64,000 nt of DNA from Pseudomonas typographi (GCF_014694385.1 NZ_JAAOCA010000025.1:1-64000), one strand, 5' to 3'; shown: positions 34,224 to 44,259, counted from the stretch's first letter. Notes: generated from the letters alone by a model not told the origin. Program-made: numbers and translations.

Positions 34224-35405
34224 TCAAAGGGCAGCGACTTGCCACTGCCCGGCTTGCAAAATCAATTGGCGGTCGCAGTCGGCCTGGCGCGCGGCGGCGG
34301 CCGGCTGGCCAGGCAGGGCCTGGACCACGCGTAGGCCTTCGGCACGCAACTGGCGCACCACTTGCCACAGGGCCGCGTCGGTGCTGTCTGGCGCCCAGAT
34401 ACCGCCACAGGGCAACTCGACCAGCGCGCTGCCCCACGTCACCAGGCTGCGCAAGTCGGTCGAAAACCCCGTGGCGGGGCGCGCCCGGCCAAAGTCGGCG
34501 CCAATATCGTCATAACGCCCACCTTGGGCGATGGAACCGCCGCTGCCAGGTACGAAGGCGGCGAATACCATGCCGGTGTGGTAGTGGTAACCACGCAGCT
34601 CGCCCAGGTCGAAGTACAGCGGCAAGCCTGGGAAACGCACCGACAGGCGCTCGGCAATGTCGAGTAATTCGTCCAAGGCCGCCAACACCGGCGACGGGGC
34701 GCGCGCCAACACCTGGCGCGCTTCGCCGAGCACTTCGCGGCCGCCGCACAGGTTGACCAACGCGCGCAACATACCGGCCAAGTCTGCCGGCAAATGCGCG
34801 GTCAGCTCGGTCACTTCGTCTATGGCTTTGCGTTGCAGCGCATCGAACAACTGTTGCTCGGTATCTCCCGGCAACCCGGCGGCACGCGCCAGGCCCCGGT
34901 ATATGCCCACGTGGCCCAGATCCATATGGACGCCAGGCACCTGCCACAGTTCGAGCATCGCCAGCATCAGGCTGACGATTTCGACATCGCTGCTGGTGCT
35001 GGCATCGCCATACAGCTCGGCGCCCAATTGGATAGGGCTGCGCGAAGTCGCCAGCGCCCGTGGCTTGGCATGCAGCACGCTGCCCGCATAGCACAGGCGG
35101 GTCGGCCCCTTGCGGCCCAGCGAGTGCGCGTCTATACGCGCCACTTGCGGCGTGATGTCAGCGCGAAAACCCATTTGCCGGCCAGAGAGGGGGTCGACGA
35201 CCTTGAAGGTGCGAAGGTCCAGGTCCTGGGACGCGCCGGTAAGCAGCGATTCCAAGTATTCGATATGCGGGGTTACCACCAGCTCATAGCCCCAGCTCTG
35301 GAACAGGTCCAACACCTGGCGGCGCGCTGCCTCGATGCGCGCCGCCTCAGGCGGCAGTATTTCTTCGATACCATCCGGCAATAGCCAGCGGTCAACCGTT
35401 GCCAT
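34224..35405 (-). CDS. hisZ: ATP phosphoribosyltransferase regulatory subunit HisZ
   Basis: A 393-residue class II aminoacyl-tRNA synthetase-like protein that partners the short HisG and confers histidine feedback on the first step of histidine synthesis. It starts MATVDRWLLPDGIEEILPPEA and has the motif 2-like MGFRADITPQVAR and a Gly-rich AQGGRYDDIG segment. The ATG ending at 35405 is chosen by family length. It precedes purA by 64 bp. HisG is not in the window. Confidence 0.93.
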   Translation of the reverse strand: MATVDRWLLPDGIEEILPPEAARIEAARRQVLDLFQSWGYELVVTPHIEYLESLLTGASQDLDLRTFKVVDPLSGRQMGFRADITPQVARIDAHSLGRKGPTRLCYAGSVLHAKPRALATSRSPIQLGAELYGDASTSSDVEIVSLMLAMLELWQVPGVHMDLGHVGIYRGLARAAGLPGDTEQQLFDALQRKAIDEVTELTAHLPADLAGMLRALVNLCGGREVLGEARQVLARAPSPVLAALDELLDIAERLSVRFPGLPLYFDLGELRGYHYHTGMVFAAFVPGSGGSIAQGGRYDDIGADFGRARPATGFSTDLRSLVTWGSALVELPCGGIWAPDSTDAALWQVVRQLRAEGLRVVQALPGQPAAAARQADCDRQLILQAGQWQVAAL

Positions 35406-35569
35406 TACGCCAATCCCCTCAATCCGGGCGGCCAAACCTTTGGCCTGGCCTTTTGTGAAGCAGGCAAAAGCCCCGGCGCTGGCCTGTTGATAGCGAGCGC
35501 AACCCAGGGCCCATACCCTCGAAATGTTCACCGGGCCGTTGCCATCGAGGCATTCAAACCCGCAGACGC

Positions 35570-35593
35570 AAAAAAGCCGGGAATTTCCCGGCT
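35570..35593 (-). terminator. Terminator after hflC
   Basis: AGCCGGGAA pairs with TTCCCGGCT (35575-35593); on the minus strand the hairpin is followed by a T-run (plus-strand A-run 35570-35575). It ends the hfq-hflX-hflK-hflC transcript. Confidence 0.8.
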
Positions 35594-35663
35594 GCCGCAT
35601 CATACACACGTTTTGCCGAACGATCACCCCACCCGGCGGCTGAACCGCCCAGTGGGGCTGCGC

Positions 35664-36533
35664 TCAGGGCCTGGCCTTTTCCATGTAGCGGAAGAAGTCA
35701 CTCTTCGGATCGAGCACCAGCACATCGTTCTTGCTGTTGAAGCCGTCGCGGTAGGCCTGCAGGCTACGGTAGAAACCGTAGAATTCAGGGTCTTGCGAAT
35801 AGGCCTTGGCATAGATCGCGGTTGCCTGGGCGTCGCCATCGCCGCGCACTTCCTCGGATTCACGATAGGCCTCGGCCAGCAGTACACGGCGCTGGCGGTC
35901 GGCGTCGGCACGAATACCCTCGGCCAATTCGTTACCCTTGGCGCGGTGCTCGCGCGCCTCGCGCTCACGTTCGGTGCTCATGCGTTCGAACACGCTGCGG
36001 TTGACTTCCTTGGGCAGGTCGATGGCCTTGACACGCACGTCCAGCACTTCGATGCCCAGTTCCTGGTTGGCCATGCGATTGAGCGACGTGGTGATGTCGG
36101 CCATCACCTTGTCGCGTTCGCCCGACACCGCATCGTGCAAAGTGCGCTTGCCAAACTGGTCGCGCAGGCCTGACTCGAGCCGGCGCGCCAAGCGTTCGTC
36201 GGCGATCTGTTTCATACCCGAAGTAGCAGTGTAGAAACGCTCGGCGTCCTTGACCCGCCACTTGGCGTAGGCGTCGACCATCACGGCCTTCTTCTCTAGC
36301 GTCAAGAAGCGCTGGGTGGGGGCGTCGAGGGTCATCAGGCGGGCGTCGAACTTGCGCACCTGGTTGATCACCGGGATTTTGACGTGCAGGCCAGGAGGTA
36401 CGTCGGCTTCGACCACACGGCCGAATTGCAGCATCACGGCGCGCTCGGTTTCGAGAACGATGTAGAAACTGTTCCAGGCCACGATCGCCAGCACAACGGC
36501 GACGACCAGGGCGATCACGGATTTGTTGCCCAT
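35664..36533 (-). CDS. hflC: HflC, regulator of FtsH protease
   Basis: A 289-residue SPFH/stomatin-family membrane protein with one N-terminal transmembrane helix (about residues 5-25) and a large periplasmic part. With HflK it forms a cage around the FtsH protease and modulates its substrate choice. It begins MGNKSVIALVVAVVLA. Its ATG overlaps the hflK stop codon by one base (TGATG), showing tight coupling. Confidence 0.95.
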   Translation of the reverse strand: MGNKSVIALVVAVVLAIVAWNSFYIVLETERAVMLQFGRVVEADVPPGLHVKIPVINQVRKFDARLMTLDAPTQRFLTLEKKAVMVDAYAKWRVKDAERFYTATSGMKQIADERLARRLESGLRDQFGKRTLHDAVSGERDKVMADITTSLNRMANQELGIEVLDVRVKAIDLPKEVNRSVFERMSTEREREAREHRAKGNELAEGIRADADRQRRVLLAEAYRESEEVRGDGDAQATAIYAKAYSQDPEFYGFYRSLQAYRDGFNSKNDVLVLDPKSDFFRYMEKARP

Positions 36534-37705
36534 CAGCGGCTCTCCCTCGTACGCACGTCACGCTGCTGCTGTTGCAGGTCGGCACCGGCATGGGCCCCGG
36601 CATCGGCGGAGCCGGGCGCCGATGATGCCGACGGCGGTGCGCTGCGCGATTTTTCGATCATCTTGTCGAGGGGCAGGTACAACAGGTTTTGCCCCTTGTC
36701 GCCATTGACCAGGACCTTGCTGGTGTTGCTGTAAACCTCTTGCATGGTGTCGAGGTACAGGCGTTCGCGGGTCACGTCCGGGGCCTTGCGGTATTCAACA
36801 AGCAATTTGCTGAAGCGGTCGGCTTCACCCTTGGCCCGGGCCACGACTTCGTCGCGGTAGCCGTTGGCGTCTTCGATAATCCGCTGCGCCTGGCCCCGAG
36901 CCTCGGGCACCACGCCGTTGGCGTAGGTTTCGGCCTGGTTGCGCGAGCGTTGTTCGTCTTCACGGGCACGGATCACATCGTCGAACGCTTCCTGGACCTC
37001 ACGCGGCGCGGCGGCGCTTTGCACGTTGACCTGCGTCACGGTGATACCGGTACGGTAGGTGTCGAGGAAGCGCTGTAGGCGTTCCTTGATCTCAACGGCC
37101 ATTTGCTCGCGGCCCTCGGTGAGCACCTGGTCCATCGCCGTGGAGCCCACCACATGGCGCAGGGCGCTTTCGGTGGCATGCTGCAGGCTGATCTCGGGCT
37201 GGTCGACGTTGAGCACGAAGTCACGCAGGTTGGTGATCCGGTATTGCACGGTCAGCGGCACCTCGACGATGTTCTCGTCTTCGGTGAGCATTTGCCCCTG
37301 CTTGGTATAGGCCCGCTCGCGCGTGACGTTCTCCATGTACTTGCGGTCGATGGGCGGGAAATAGATATGCAACCCGGCACCCACGGTTTCGTAGTACTTG
37401 CCCAACCGCAACACCACCGCCTGCTCTTGTTCGTCTACCACGTACACGGCGCTGTATAACCAGATGGCCGCCAGCACCGCCAGGCCAATACCCAGCAAGC
37501 CGAAACCGCCACCCTTGGGCGCACCGCCGCCTGAGCCGGACCCTCGTTTTTTTTTGCCACCGAACAACCCGTTCAGGCTCTCCTGCAGCTTGCGGAAGGC
37601 TTCATCGAGGTCCGGTGGCCCCTTGCGGTCACCGCCGCCACCACCGCGACGACCACCCCAGGGATCCTGGTTGTTCGAATTGCCACCCGGCTCATTCCAA
37701 GCCAT
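36533..37705 (-). CDS. hflK: HflK, regulator of FtsH protease
   Basis: A 390-residue partner of HflC. A Gly/Lys-rich cytoplasmic N-terminus (GGRRGGGGGDRKG, then KKKRGSGSGGG) precedes the transmembrane helix at about residues 65-90 and the SPFH domain. The C-terminal tail is Ala/Ser/Gln-rich. The ATG ending at 37705 (MAWNEPGGNS) follows GGAGAG. It is read after hflX with a 95-bp gap. Confidence 0.95.
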   Translation of the reverse strand: MAWNEPGGNSNNQDPWGGRRGGGGGDRKGPPDLDEAFRKLQESLNGLFGGKKKRGSGSGGGAPKGGGFGLLGIGLAVLAAIWLYSAVYVVDEQEQAVVLRLGKYYETVGAGLHIYFPPIDRKYMENVTRERAYTKQGQMLTEDENIVEVPLTVQYRITNLRDFVLNVDQPEISLQHATESALRHVVGSTAMDQVLTEGREQMAVEIKERLQRFLDTYRTGITVTQVNVQSAAAPREVQEAFDDVIRAREDEQRSRNQAETYANGVVPEARGQAQRIIEDANGYRDEVVARAKGEADRFSKLLVEYRKAPDVTRERLYLDTMQEVYSNTSKVLVNGDKGQNLLYLPLDKMIEKSRSAPPSASSAPGSADAGAHAGADLQQQQRDVRTRESR

Positions 37706-37800
37706 AGCGCTCTCCATCTTATAAAGCAAAGACGCGCCCACGGCGCGCCGGCCAATGCTACAGAATGCCTGCCCCCCGGCCAAACGGCGGCGAAAGGCTT

Positions 37801-39102
37801 TTATTGCAAAGTGTGTTGCTCTATGAATATTTCGGGCTCCATCCCTTCACGGCTGACCAAACGGTTAAGTTCCACCCGCGGCAAACGCACCGCCAGCACA
37901 CTCGCGCCTATAGCGTCGTGGTGCTCGCTCTGCACCGCCCCGAGGGCAAAAAACTGAGCGCGTAAACGCCCCAGGTGCTGGGGCAAGCATAGGGTCCCGA
38001 CGAACAAGTCGTGGCCGAGCAATTCGGCAATGGCCTGCTCGAGCAGTTCCAAACCCCGGCCGTCGCGGGCCGACAACCATACCCGCTGCGGCTTGCCGTC
38101 TTCGCCGCGCTGGATCTGCGGCTCGACGCTCTGCAGCAGGTCGAGTTTGTTGTACACCTCCAGGATCGGCAAGCCTTCGGCACCGATCTCGCCAAGCACC
38201 GCCAATACCTGCTCGATTTGCGCCTGGCGCTCCGGCTCATGCGCGTCGATCACATGAACCAGCAAATCGGAGTTGCTCGATTCCTCGAGGGTGGCCCGAA
38301 ACGCTTCGACCAGTTTGTGCGGCAAGTGCCGAATGAACCCCACCGTGTCGGCCAGCACAATCGGGCCGAGGTCTGCCAGCTCAAGCCGCCGCAGGGTAGG
38401 GTCAAGGGTGGCGAACAACTGGTCCGCCGCGTAAACCTGCGCCTGGGTAACGGCATTGAAGAGGGTCGATTTGCCGGCGTTGGTATAGCCGACCAGCGAA
38501 ACCGATGGGATATCCGCGCGCCGCCGCCCTCGCCGGGCCTGCTCTCGCTGGCTGCGGACCTTCTCCAAGCGCCCTTTGATCTGGCGCAGGCGCACCCGCA
38601 ACAGGCGGCGGTCGGTTTCGAGTTGGGTTTCACCCGGCCCACGCAGGCCAATACCCCCTTTTTGCCGCTCAAGGTGGGTCCAGCCACGGACCAGCCGGGT
38701 GCTCATGTGTTCAAGCTGAGCCAGCTCGACCTGCAGCTTACCCTCGTGGGTACGGGCACGCTGGGCGAAGATGTCGAGGATCAGGCCGGTACGGTCGATC
38801 ACCCGGCACTCGAAGGCACGCTCCAGGTTGCGTTCCTGGCTCGGCGTAAGGGTATGGTTGAAGATGACCAGGTCAGCTTCCTCGGCTTTGACCAGGTCGC
38901 GCAACTCCTCAACCTTGCCACTGCCGATCAGGTACTTGGCGGTGGGCTGATGCCGCGAAACGCTGATGAAAGCGATCGTGTCGGCACCGGCGGACACTGC
39001 CAGTTCCTGAAACTCCTGCGGATCTTCACGCGCCTCAGGGTCTTGACCTTCCAGGTGAACGAGGACAGCACGTTCACCGCCACCGTGGCGCTCGAAGAAC
39101 AA
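37801..39102 (-). CDS. hflX: Ribosome-associated GTPase HflX
   Basis: A 433-residue GTPase that splits stalled or heat-damaged 70S ribosomes. The N-terminal HflX domain (about 1-195, with a coiled coil around residues 160-195) is followed by the G domain with G1 GYTNAGKST, the DTVGFIRHLPH switch region and the NKLD motif. It follows hfq by 21 bp. Confidence 0.95.
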   Translation of the reverse strand: MFFERHGGGERAVLVHLEGQDPEAREDPQEFQELAVSAGADTIAFISVSRHQPTAKYLIGSGKVEELRDLVKAEEADLVIFNHTLTPSQERNLERAFECRVIDRTGLILDIFAQRARTHEGKLQVELAQLEHMSTRLVRGWTHLERQKGGIGLRGPGETQLETDRRLLRVRLRQIKGRLEKVRSQREQARRGRRRADIPSVSLVGYTNAGKSTLFNAVTQAQVYAADQLFATLDPTLRRLELADLGPIVLADTVGFIRHLPHKLVEAFRATLEESSNSDLLVHVIDAHEPERQAQIEQVLAVLGEIGAEGLPILEVYNKLDLLQSVEPQIQRGEDGKPQRVWLSARDGRGLELLEQAIAELLGHDLFVGTLCLPQHLGRLRAQFFALGAVQSEHHDAIGASVLAVRLPRVELNRLVSREGMEPEIFIEQHTLQ

Positions 39103-39123
39103 AGCAGGCTCCTATAGTGTGGA

Positions 39124-39384
39124 TCAGGCGTTGCCCGATTCCGATTCGCTTTGGTCGGCATCACTGGCGCTCGGCAGGCGAATGGGGCGTACCGGCACGA
39201 CTGTGGAGATCGCGTGCTTGTAGACCATCTGGCTGACGGTATTTTTCAACAGGATAACGAACTGGTCGAAGGACTCGATGGTGCCTTGCAGTTTGATGCC
39301 ATTGACGAGGTAGATCGACACGCCGACCTTCTCTTTTCGCAAAGTATTCAAGTAAGGGTCTTGTAGCGAATGCCCTTTTGACAT
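39124..39384 (-). CDS. hfq: RNA chaperone Hfq
   Basis: An 86-residue Sm-like protein that forms a hexamer and mediates small RNA-mRNA pairing and, in Pseudomonas, Crc-dependent catabolite control. Sm1 contains KVGVSIYLVNGIKLQGTIES and Sm2 has the YKHAISTVVP signature. The short acidic tail (SASDADQSESESGNA) is typical of pseudomonads. The start ending at 39384 (MSKGHSLQDP) follows an AAGGAG-type site. Confidence 0.97.
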   Translation of the reverse strand: MSKGHSLQDPYLNTLRKEKVGVSIYLVNGIKLQGTIESFDQFVILLKNTVSQMVYKHAISTVVPVRPIRLPSASDADQSESESGNA

Positions 39385-39474
39385 GTGCCGCACTCCTTTA
39401 AGGTTCAGTAATAAAAACGTCAAAAATGATGGCGCCTGTCGCCTTCCCCCAAGGATAGACGGCAATTGCAAAGC

Positions 39475-40473
39475 TCAGCCCAATATGGTGCCCGAACCCA
39501 GGTATTTCAAGGACCGCGTCAAGTTGTCGCAGGCAAGGCTGTCGAGCCACATCAGCCCAGGCCAACTGCGCAACCAAGTAAATTGCCGTTTTGCCAGTTG
39601 CCGCGTGGCGATGACACCGCGCTCGCGCATCTGCGCAGGCGACAGTTTGCCATCAAGGTAATCCCACACTTGCCGGTACCCCACCGCCCGCATGGACGGC
39701 AGCCCCACATGCAGATCGCCACGTGCGCGCAGGGTTTTGACTTCCTCGACGAAGCCCTGTTCCAACATGGCCTCGAAACGCCGCGCAATACGCCCGTGCA
39801 ATACGGCGCGATCCTGCGGGGCAATCGCCAGGCTGGCAACAGTATAGGGTAATTGTGGCGCGCCCGATGCCCCTGTTTCGCGACTTTGCGCCAATTGCTG
39901 CGCGCGCAGGGCCGTCATGCTTACGCCGCCGGCCCGATACACCTCTAGGGCACGGATCAAGCGTTGTGGGTCGTTGGGGTGAATCCGCGCCGCCGAAACC
40001 GGGTCAACGTCGGCCAATTGCGCGTGCAGTGCGGCTAAACCGTCGCGGCGTGCCAGGGCTTCGAGCTCCTGGCGAATGGCTGGGGCGGCGCTGGGCATGT
40101 CGGCCAAGCCGTCGACCAGCGCCTTGAAATAGAGCATGGTGCCGCCCACCAACAGCGGGATATGGCCGCGTGCGGTGATGTCGGCCATCGCTTGCAGGGC
40201 ATCGCGGCGAAAATCCGCGGCGCTATAGGCTTGGGCGGGGTCGAGAATGTCGACCAGGCCATGGGGGTGTGCGGCCAGTATCGCCTTGCTGGGCTTGGCC
40301 GTGCCGATATCCATGCCGCGGTACACCAGGGCCGAATCCACGCTGATCAGCTCGCACGGCAGGGCCTTGGCCAATTCGATGGCCAAGTCGGTTTTGCCCG
40401 ACGCCGTAGGCCCCATCAGGAAGATGGCAGGAGGCAGGCCAGGCAGGTTAGCGGCCACGTAAAAACAGCTTGT
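39475..40473 (-). CDS. miaA: tRNA dimethylallyltransferase MiaA
   Basis: A 332-residue enzyme that prenylates A37 of tRNAs reading UNN codons. The P-loop GPTASGKTDLA lies near residues 16-26, followed by the conserved SVDSALVYRGMDIGTAKP. No ATG lies at the expected place: a far-upstream ATG would add about 20 residues inside mutL. I chose the GTG ending at 40473, which places the P-loop at the usual distance from the N-terminus. The gene overlaps the end of mutL by 26 bp. The exact start is uncertain. Confidence 0.9.
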   Translation of the reverse strand, partial: TSCFYVAANLPGLPPAIFLMGPTASGKTDLAIELAKALPCELISVDSALVYRGMDIGTAKPSKAILAAHPHGLVDILDPAQAYSAADFRRDALQAMADITARGHIPLLVGGTMLYFKALVDGLADMPSAAPAIRQELEALARRDGLAALHAQLADVDPVSAARIHPNDPQRLIRALEVYRAGGVSMTALRAQQLAQSRETGASGAPQLPYTVASLAIAPQDRAVLHGRIARRFEAMLEQGFVEEVKTLRARGDLHVGLPSMRAVGYRQVWDYLDGKLSPAQMRERGVIATRQLAKRQFTWLRSWPGLMWLDSLACDNLTRSLKYLGSGTILG

Positions 40474-42355
40474 CGAGGTCGTCCAGCCCCATTTGCGTCC
40501 AGGTTGGCCGCCCATGGTTGCATTGGCCACTGCGCTCGGTGTTTTCCATGTCGCGCAACAGGGCGTTCATTTCTGGCAGCGCCAACCGGCGGTTAGCTCT
40601 CACGGCGCCGTGGCAGGCCATGGTGCCAAGCAGTTCGTTCAGGTGCGCCTGGATACGGTCGCTGGTACCGTATTCCATCAGGTCGGTGAGCACGTCGAAC
40701 ACCAACTGGTTGGCCTCGGCTTGCTTGAGCAGCGCCGGGATCTGCCGGATCGCCAGGGTTTCCGGGCCCAACCGCTGCAGTTCGAAGCCCAACCGGGAAA
40801 ACCACTGGGCGTGCTCCTCGGCGCAATCGGCCTCGCGCTGGCTCAGGGCGATCGATTCCGGCACCAGCAGCGGCTGGCCGCTGAGGCCCTCGCTGGCCAT
40901 GGCCAGCTTCAGCCGCTCATAGGTGATGCGCTCATGGGCGGCGTGCATGTCGACCAGCACCAGGCCATGGGCGTTCTCCGCGAGGATATAAATACCCTTG
41001 AGCTGCGCCAGGGCGTACCCCAGCGGCGGTATGTCGCCCTGGGTGTCGGGCAGTGCCGGGGCGCTTGCCCCCGCTTCCGGCAACGGCGCGAAGAACGCCT
41101 TGTACAGGCCCTGGGCCTCTTGGGCAGGCAACGGCTGGCCCTGGGCCGGCCGCGGAACATATTGGTAACCGGCGCCGCTGCCCGAGCGCTCGCCCAGTGG
41201 CCGCCCACCATAGGCCGCTGGCGGGCTTTCGAGCAGGTTCGCGGCCAGCCTCATTTCGCCCTGGGGGCCGAACTCCCCGGCTTGCGCGCCGCTGGGCCGG
41301 GGCACCGCGGCCTCAGCCGGTTGCGCCGGCAGGTGGTCGTCGGGGCGCACTTCGGCCAGGGCGCGGTGCAAGGTGCCGTACAGGAAGTCATGGACCATGC
41401 GGCCGTCGCGAAAGCGCACTTCGTGCTTGGTGGGGTGCACATTCACATCCACCGTGGCGGGGTCCACTTCCAGGAACAATACGAAGGTGGGGTGGCGGCC
41501 ATTGAACAGCACGTCGCGGTAAGCCTGGCGCACCGCATGGGCCACCAGCTTGTCGCGCACGGTGCGGCCGTTCACGAAAAAATACTGCATGTCGGCCTGG
41601 CTGCGCGAAAACGTGGGCAGGCCTACCCACCCGCGCAAGCGCAGGCCGTTGCGCTCAACATCGACGGGCATGGCCTGTTCGAGGAAACTACCGCCGAAAA
41701 TAGCCGCGACCCGCCGCGCCTGGGCACTTTCATCGGGGGCCGCGTGCAAGCTGAGGATGCCCTTGCCGTTATGGCGCAGGTGAAACGCCACGTCGAAGCG
41801 CGCCAGCGCCAGGCGCTTGACCACTTCTTGCAAGTGATCGAACTCGGTTTTTTCGCTTTTGAGAAACTTGCGCCGTGCCGGCGTGTTGAAAAACAAGTCG
41901 CGCACCTCCACCGAGGTGCCCACCGGGTGCGCCGCTGGCTGCACCCGCGAGGCCATTTCACGGCCCTCGGTTTCGACCTGCCAGGCTTCGCTGGCGCCAG
42001 CGGTGCGCGAGGTTAGCGTAAGCCGCGCCACCGAGCTGATCGAGGCCAAGGCCTCACCCCGGAAGCCCATGCTGATCACCCGTTCGAGGTCTTCGAGGTC
42101 ACGGATCTTGCTGGTGGCATGGCGGGCCAGGGCCAGCGGCAGGTCATCGGCCTCGATGCCGCTGCCGTCGTCGCGCACCTTCAGCAGCTTCACCCCGCCC
42201 TGCTCGACGTCTATGTCAATGCGCCGGGCACCGGAGTCCAGGCTGTTTTCCAGCAGCTCCTTTGCCACCGAAGCTGGGCGCTCAACCACCTCGCCCGCGG
42301 CGATCTGGTTGGCCAGCCGCGGGCTAAGCAGTTCTATCCGGGCAAGTCCGGTCAT
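40448..42355 (-). CDS. mutL: DNA mismatch repair protein MutL
   Basis: A 635-residue mismatch-repair ATPase. The N-terminal GHKL domain shows IAAGEVVERPASVAKELLENSLDSG and GFRGEAL. A Pro/Ala-rich linker spans about residues 340-440. The C-terminal dimerisation domain contains DMHAAHERITYE, a variant of the DQHA(X)2E(X)4E endonuclease motif. It overlaps amiB by four bases and miaA at its end. Confidence 0.96.
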   Translation of the reverse strand: MTGLARIELLSPRLANQIAAGEVVERPASVAKELLENSLDSGARRIDIDVEQGGVKLLKVRDDGSGIEADDLPLALARHATSKIRDLEDLERVISMGFRGEALASISSVARLTLTSRTAGASEAWQVETEGREMASRVQPAAHPVGTSVEVRDLFFNTPARRKFLKSEKTEFDHLQEVVKRLALARFDVAFHLRHNGKGILSLHAAPDESAQARRVAAIFGGSFLEQAMPVDVERNGLRLRGWVGLPTFSRSQADMQYFFVNGRTVRDKLVAHAVRQAYRDVLFNGRHPTFVLFLEVDPATVDVNVHPTKHEVRFRDGRMVHDFLYGTLHRALAEVRPDDHLPAQPAEAAVPRPSGAQAGEFGPQGEMRLAANLLESPPAAYGGRPLGERSGSGAGYQYVPRPAQGQPLPAQEAQGLYKAFFAPLPEAGASAPALPDTQGDIPPLGYALAQLKGIYILAENAHGLVLVDMHAAHERITYERLKLAMASEGLSGQPLLVPESIALSQREADCAEEHAQWFSRLGFELQRLGPETLAIRQIPALLKQAEANQLVFDVLTDLMEYGTSDRIQAHLNELLGTMACHGAVRANRRLALPEMNALLRDMENTERSGQCNHGRPTWTQMGLDDLDKLFLRGR

Positions 42356-43776
42356 TGCTGGGCCGCCAAGGTGGTGGCCGGGGGAATGGTCAGCATTTGG
42401 CCTACCTTGAGTTCATCGTTCTTCAGGCCATTGGCGCTGCGCAGGGTTTCTACCGGAACATCATAACGAACGGCAAGCATGGCCAGGGTTTCGCCCGGGT
42501 GAACGCTGTGCTCGCGGGCGCTGCTGGCAAGCTTGCCCTCGTCACGCAGCCAGGCTATGTAGGTGCCCGGCGGTGGGTTTTGTTCGAAGAACACCTTTAC
42601 CCCTGCGCGGATCGAACGCGCCAAGGCTTGTTGGTGTTCCGGGCTCTGCAACTTCGAGGCTTCATTGGCGTTGGAGATGAACCCGGTTTCGACCAAGATC
42701 GACGGAATATCCGGCGACTTGAGTACCATGAAGCCGGCCTGTTCGACCCGCCCTTTGTGCAGCGAGGTGACCCGGCCAATGTTGCTGAGCACCTTTTGCC
42801 CCACGTTCAGGCTGCTGGTCAGCGTGGCGGTCATCGACAAGTCGAGCAACACCCCGGCGAGCATGCGGTCTTTGTCGTCGAGGCTGACATTGCCGGCACC
42901 GCCGATCAGGTCGGAGCGGTTTTCCGTATCGGCCAGCCAGCGCGCGGTTTCGGAAGTGGCGCCGCGGTCGGAGAGGGCAAATACCGAGGCGCCGAATGCC
43001 GCGGATGATGGCGCGGCGTCGGCATGGATCGACACGAACAGGTCGGCACCCTTCTTCCGGGCGATTTCGGTACGCCCACGCAGCGGGATGAAATAGTCGC
43101 CGCTGCGGGTTAATTCGGCGCGGAAACCTTTTTCTTGGTTGATCTGGCGCTGCACTTCGCGGGCGATCTGCAGGGTGATGTCTTTTTCATGCTGCCCGCG
43201 GGAGCCGGACGCGCCCGGGTCTTCGCCGCCGTGGCCGGCATCGACGGCGACGATGATGTCGCGTTTGCCACTGGGTGCGGCGGGCAATTTGAGGCCTGGG
43301 TTGGCGGGGCTGACCGGAATGGCCGGGGCCGTCGCGATGCCTGCCGGCGGCGTGGGTGCGGAGGCTTCGGCAGCGTCGGCAGGCTGGTCGTATAGGTCAA
43401 CGACCAACCGGTTGCCGTACTGCTGGTTGGGCGGTAGCACGAAGCTTTTGGGGGTTACCGCCTTTTTAAGGTCGACCACCACACGCAGGTCCGTAGGCGT
43501 GCGCTGGGCCGTGCGCACGCTAGTAATGGGCGTGTTGGCGGTGGCAACGTTGAGCGGCGCGGCCAGGCTGGCGCCGTTGATGTCGATCACTAACCGGTCG
43601 GGTGCCGTGAGCGTGAACACACTGTGCTGTACGGGGCCAGATAAATCGAAAACCAGGCGGGTGTTGTCGGGGGCGCGCCACAGGCGCATGCTTTTTACCT
43701 GGGTAACCGCCCAGGCTTGTGCGGCGCACGCCGCAAACAGCAGCCCGATCACCGCAACCAGTGCGCGAATGCGCAT
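42352..43776 (-). CDS. amiB: N-acetylmuramoyl-L-alanine amidase AmiB
   Basis: A 474-residue periplasmic amidase that cuts septal peptidoglycan during daughter-cell separation. A signal peptide (residues 1-22) is followed by an AMIN domain (about 25-130), a Pro/Ala-rich linker, the zinc-dependent amidase_3 domain (about 175-390) with AVDAGHGGEDPGASG and VETGFISNANEA, and a C-terminal LysM repeat (about 425-468). The LysM module separates Pseudomonas AmiB from AmiA and AmiC. Activity would depend on an EnvC-type activator. Confidence 0.94.
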   Translation of the reverse strand: MRIRALVAVIGLLFAACAAQAWAVTQVKSMRLWRAPDNTRLVFDLSGPVQHSVFTLTAPDRLVIDINGASLAAPLNVATANTPITSVRTAQRTPTDLRVVVDLKKAVTPKSFVLPPNQQYGNRLVVDLYDQPADAAEASAPTPPAGIATAPAIPVSPANPGLKLPAAPSGKRDIIVAVDAGHGGEDPGASGSRGQHEKDITLQIAREVQRQINQEKGFRAELTRSGDYFIPLRGRTEIARKKGADLFVSIHADAAPSSAAFGASVFALSDRGATSETARWLADTENRSDLIGGAGNVSLDDKDRMLAGVLLDLSMTATLTSSLNVGQKVLSNIGRVTSLHKGRVEQAGFMVLKSPDIPSILVETGFISNANEASKLQSPEHQQALARSIRAGVKVFFEQNPPPGTYIAWLRDEGKLASSAREHSVHPGETLAMLAVRYDVPVETLRSANGLKNDELKVGQMLTIPPATTLAAQQ

Positions 43777-43788
43777 ATGTCCCCACCC

Positions 43789-44259
43789 CTAGATGAATTC
43801 GTTCGCCAACGCGGTGCTCCAGCTTTCGCCCCGTGCGCTGTGTGGCGCCAATTGCAGCGAACGCCCATGCGTCTGGGCGCTTATGTTAATGATGATGTCG
43901 GGGTTTGGCAAAACGCCGTACCCTTTTTCGGCCCATTCGACCAAGCACAGCGCAGTGCCGTCGAAGTAGTCGCGCACGCCCATGAATTCCAGCTCTTCAG
44001 GGTCCGCCAGGCGGTACAGGTCGAAGTGGTAGACGCGCACGCTGCCCATTTCGTAGGGTTCGACCAAGGTGAAGGTGGGGCTCTTGACCGCACCTGGGTG
44101 GCCAAACCCACGGATGATGCCACGTGACAGGGTGGTTTTCCCCATGCCCAGGTCGCCTTGCAGGAACACAACGCCCACGCCGCCGGTGAGCGCCCCCAGG
44201 CGGACGCCTAGGGCTGCCATGGCCTCTTCGCCGTTGATGCACAGCGTTACCGGCGGCAT
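43789..44259 (-). CDS. tsaE: tRNA threonylcarbamoyladenosine biosynthesis ATPase TsaE
   Basis: A 156-residue P-loop ATPase needed with TsaB and TsaD to form t6A37. Walker A GDLGMGKTTLSRG is visible near residues 35-47, followed by KSPTFTLVEPYE and the HFDLYRL motif. The ATG ending at 44259 gives the usual length; it overlaps the end of nnrD by 13 bases. The C-terminus is slightly extended past the conserved core. Confidence 0.94.
   Translation of the reverse strand: MPPVTLCINGEEAMAALGVRLGALTGGVGVVFLQGDLGMGKTTLSRGIIRGFGHPGAVKSPTFTLVEPYEMGSVRVYHFDLYRLADPEELEFMGVRDYFDGTALCLVEWAEKGYGVLPNPDIIINISAQTHGRSLQLAPHSARGESWSTALANEFI

Noticed and set aside
32879..34756. 625-residue plus-strand frame opposite purA and the end of hisZ
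   Set aside because: Antisense shadow typical of high-GC DNA; purA and hisZ are unambiguous.
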